Assembly: GCA_034670405.1 (NCBI GenBank) | Contig: JAXDDX010000168.1 | Coordinates: forward strand, 852,016 to 916,015 | Origin: Hoplostethus atlanticus | Lineage: Eukaryota; Chordata; Actinopteri; Trachichthyiformes; Trachichthyidae | DNA: 64,000 bases | Reading direction: 5' to 3' | Shown: positions 63,801-64,000 of the stretch, one piece after another | Position numbering within the stretch: position 1 is the first letter of the stretch | How the letters are laid out: each line of letters starts with the position of its first letter | Notes under the pieces: model-generated | What the model was told of the DNA's origin: nothing | Seen by the model: only the letters and a program-made list of their open reading frames with translations | Database searches by the model: none | Program-made: the position numbers and the translations under genes

Positions 63801-64000
63801 TATCTATATGAGGAAAGAAAATCTATAATTTCAGAAAAAAAAAAAAAATGAGCCTGGTTTAAAATGAGTGCAACTGGCCCTAGTGCAGCTCAGCGCTGTT
63901 TGGATGGGAACCTTTAAGGCCGTTCAAGGACACCGCTGAACCACAAAGACATGACGGTTCAGGAACGTATTTGAAATGGGGGGGGGCCACTGCTGGGCCG
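63801..64000. other. Window end, nothing recognised
   Basis: A-run at 63835-63848 and a G-run at 63979-63987. No feature supported. Confidence 0.5.

Overview
This is a ray-finned fish (teleost) genomic window. The evidence is a vertebrate RRAGD gene with phase-consistent introns, an MHC class I-like gene with the standard exon plan, and a transposon load typical of teleosts: Rex1/CR1-like and L2 LINEs, Harbinger, Tc1, hAT, fish tRNA-SINEs, and the 'CGCTTTGGATAAAAGCGTCTGC' type SINE tail. No bacterial features, CRISPR arrays, rRNA or intact tRNA genes were seen.

Layout. (1) 1770-6341, minus strand: a six-exon non-classical MHC class I-like gene, 404 codons, intact in this sequence, with an unusually long 80-residue cytoplasmic tail. 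(2) 6342-9198: a divergent intergenic region holding a GC-rich LTR-like sequence, a tRNA-derived SINE, a broken reverse-transcriptase fragment, and a run of E-box/M-box sites just before the next gene. (3) 9199-60928, plus strand: RRAGD, the Rag GTPase D subunit of lysosomal amino-acid sensing by mTORC1. It has seven coding exons in about 52 kb; introns 1 and 5 are 12 kb and 24 kb. (4) Inside those introns: a minus-strand SAMD3-like pseudogene (17.9-19.7 kb), a palindromic 1.2 kb DNA element with a perfect 8-bp target duplication, two copies of a long-TIR MITE, a Tc1 remnant, an internally deleted L1, a nearly complete Rex1/CR1-like LINE (36-39.4 kb) plus two truncated copies, and a complete L2 LINE with SGNH-esterase ORF1 inserted in a Harbinger transposon (42-48.7 kb). 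(5) 60929-64000: RRAGD 3' flank and repeats, with signs of poor consensus quality.

Reading the genes. The two host genes are head-to-head, 2.86 kb between start codons. The MHC-like protein has the full leader-alpha1-alpha2-alpha3-TM-tail plan but has lost peptide-anchoring residues, so it probably does not present ordinary peptides. RagD has all its GTPase motifs. Its sixth exon has exactly the expected length but carries a -1 shift in a C-run and a +1 shift in an A-run, which looks more like consensus error than decay. The SAMD3-like pseudogene shows the same C-loss and A-gain pattern. All exon calls come from reading splice sites and family resemblance by eye; no database search was run.
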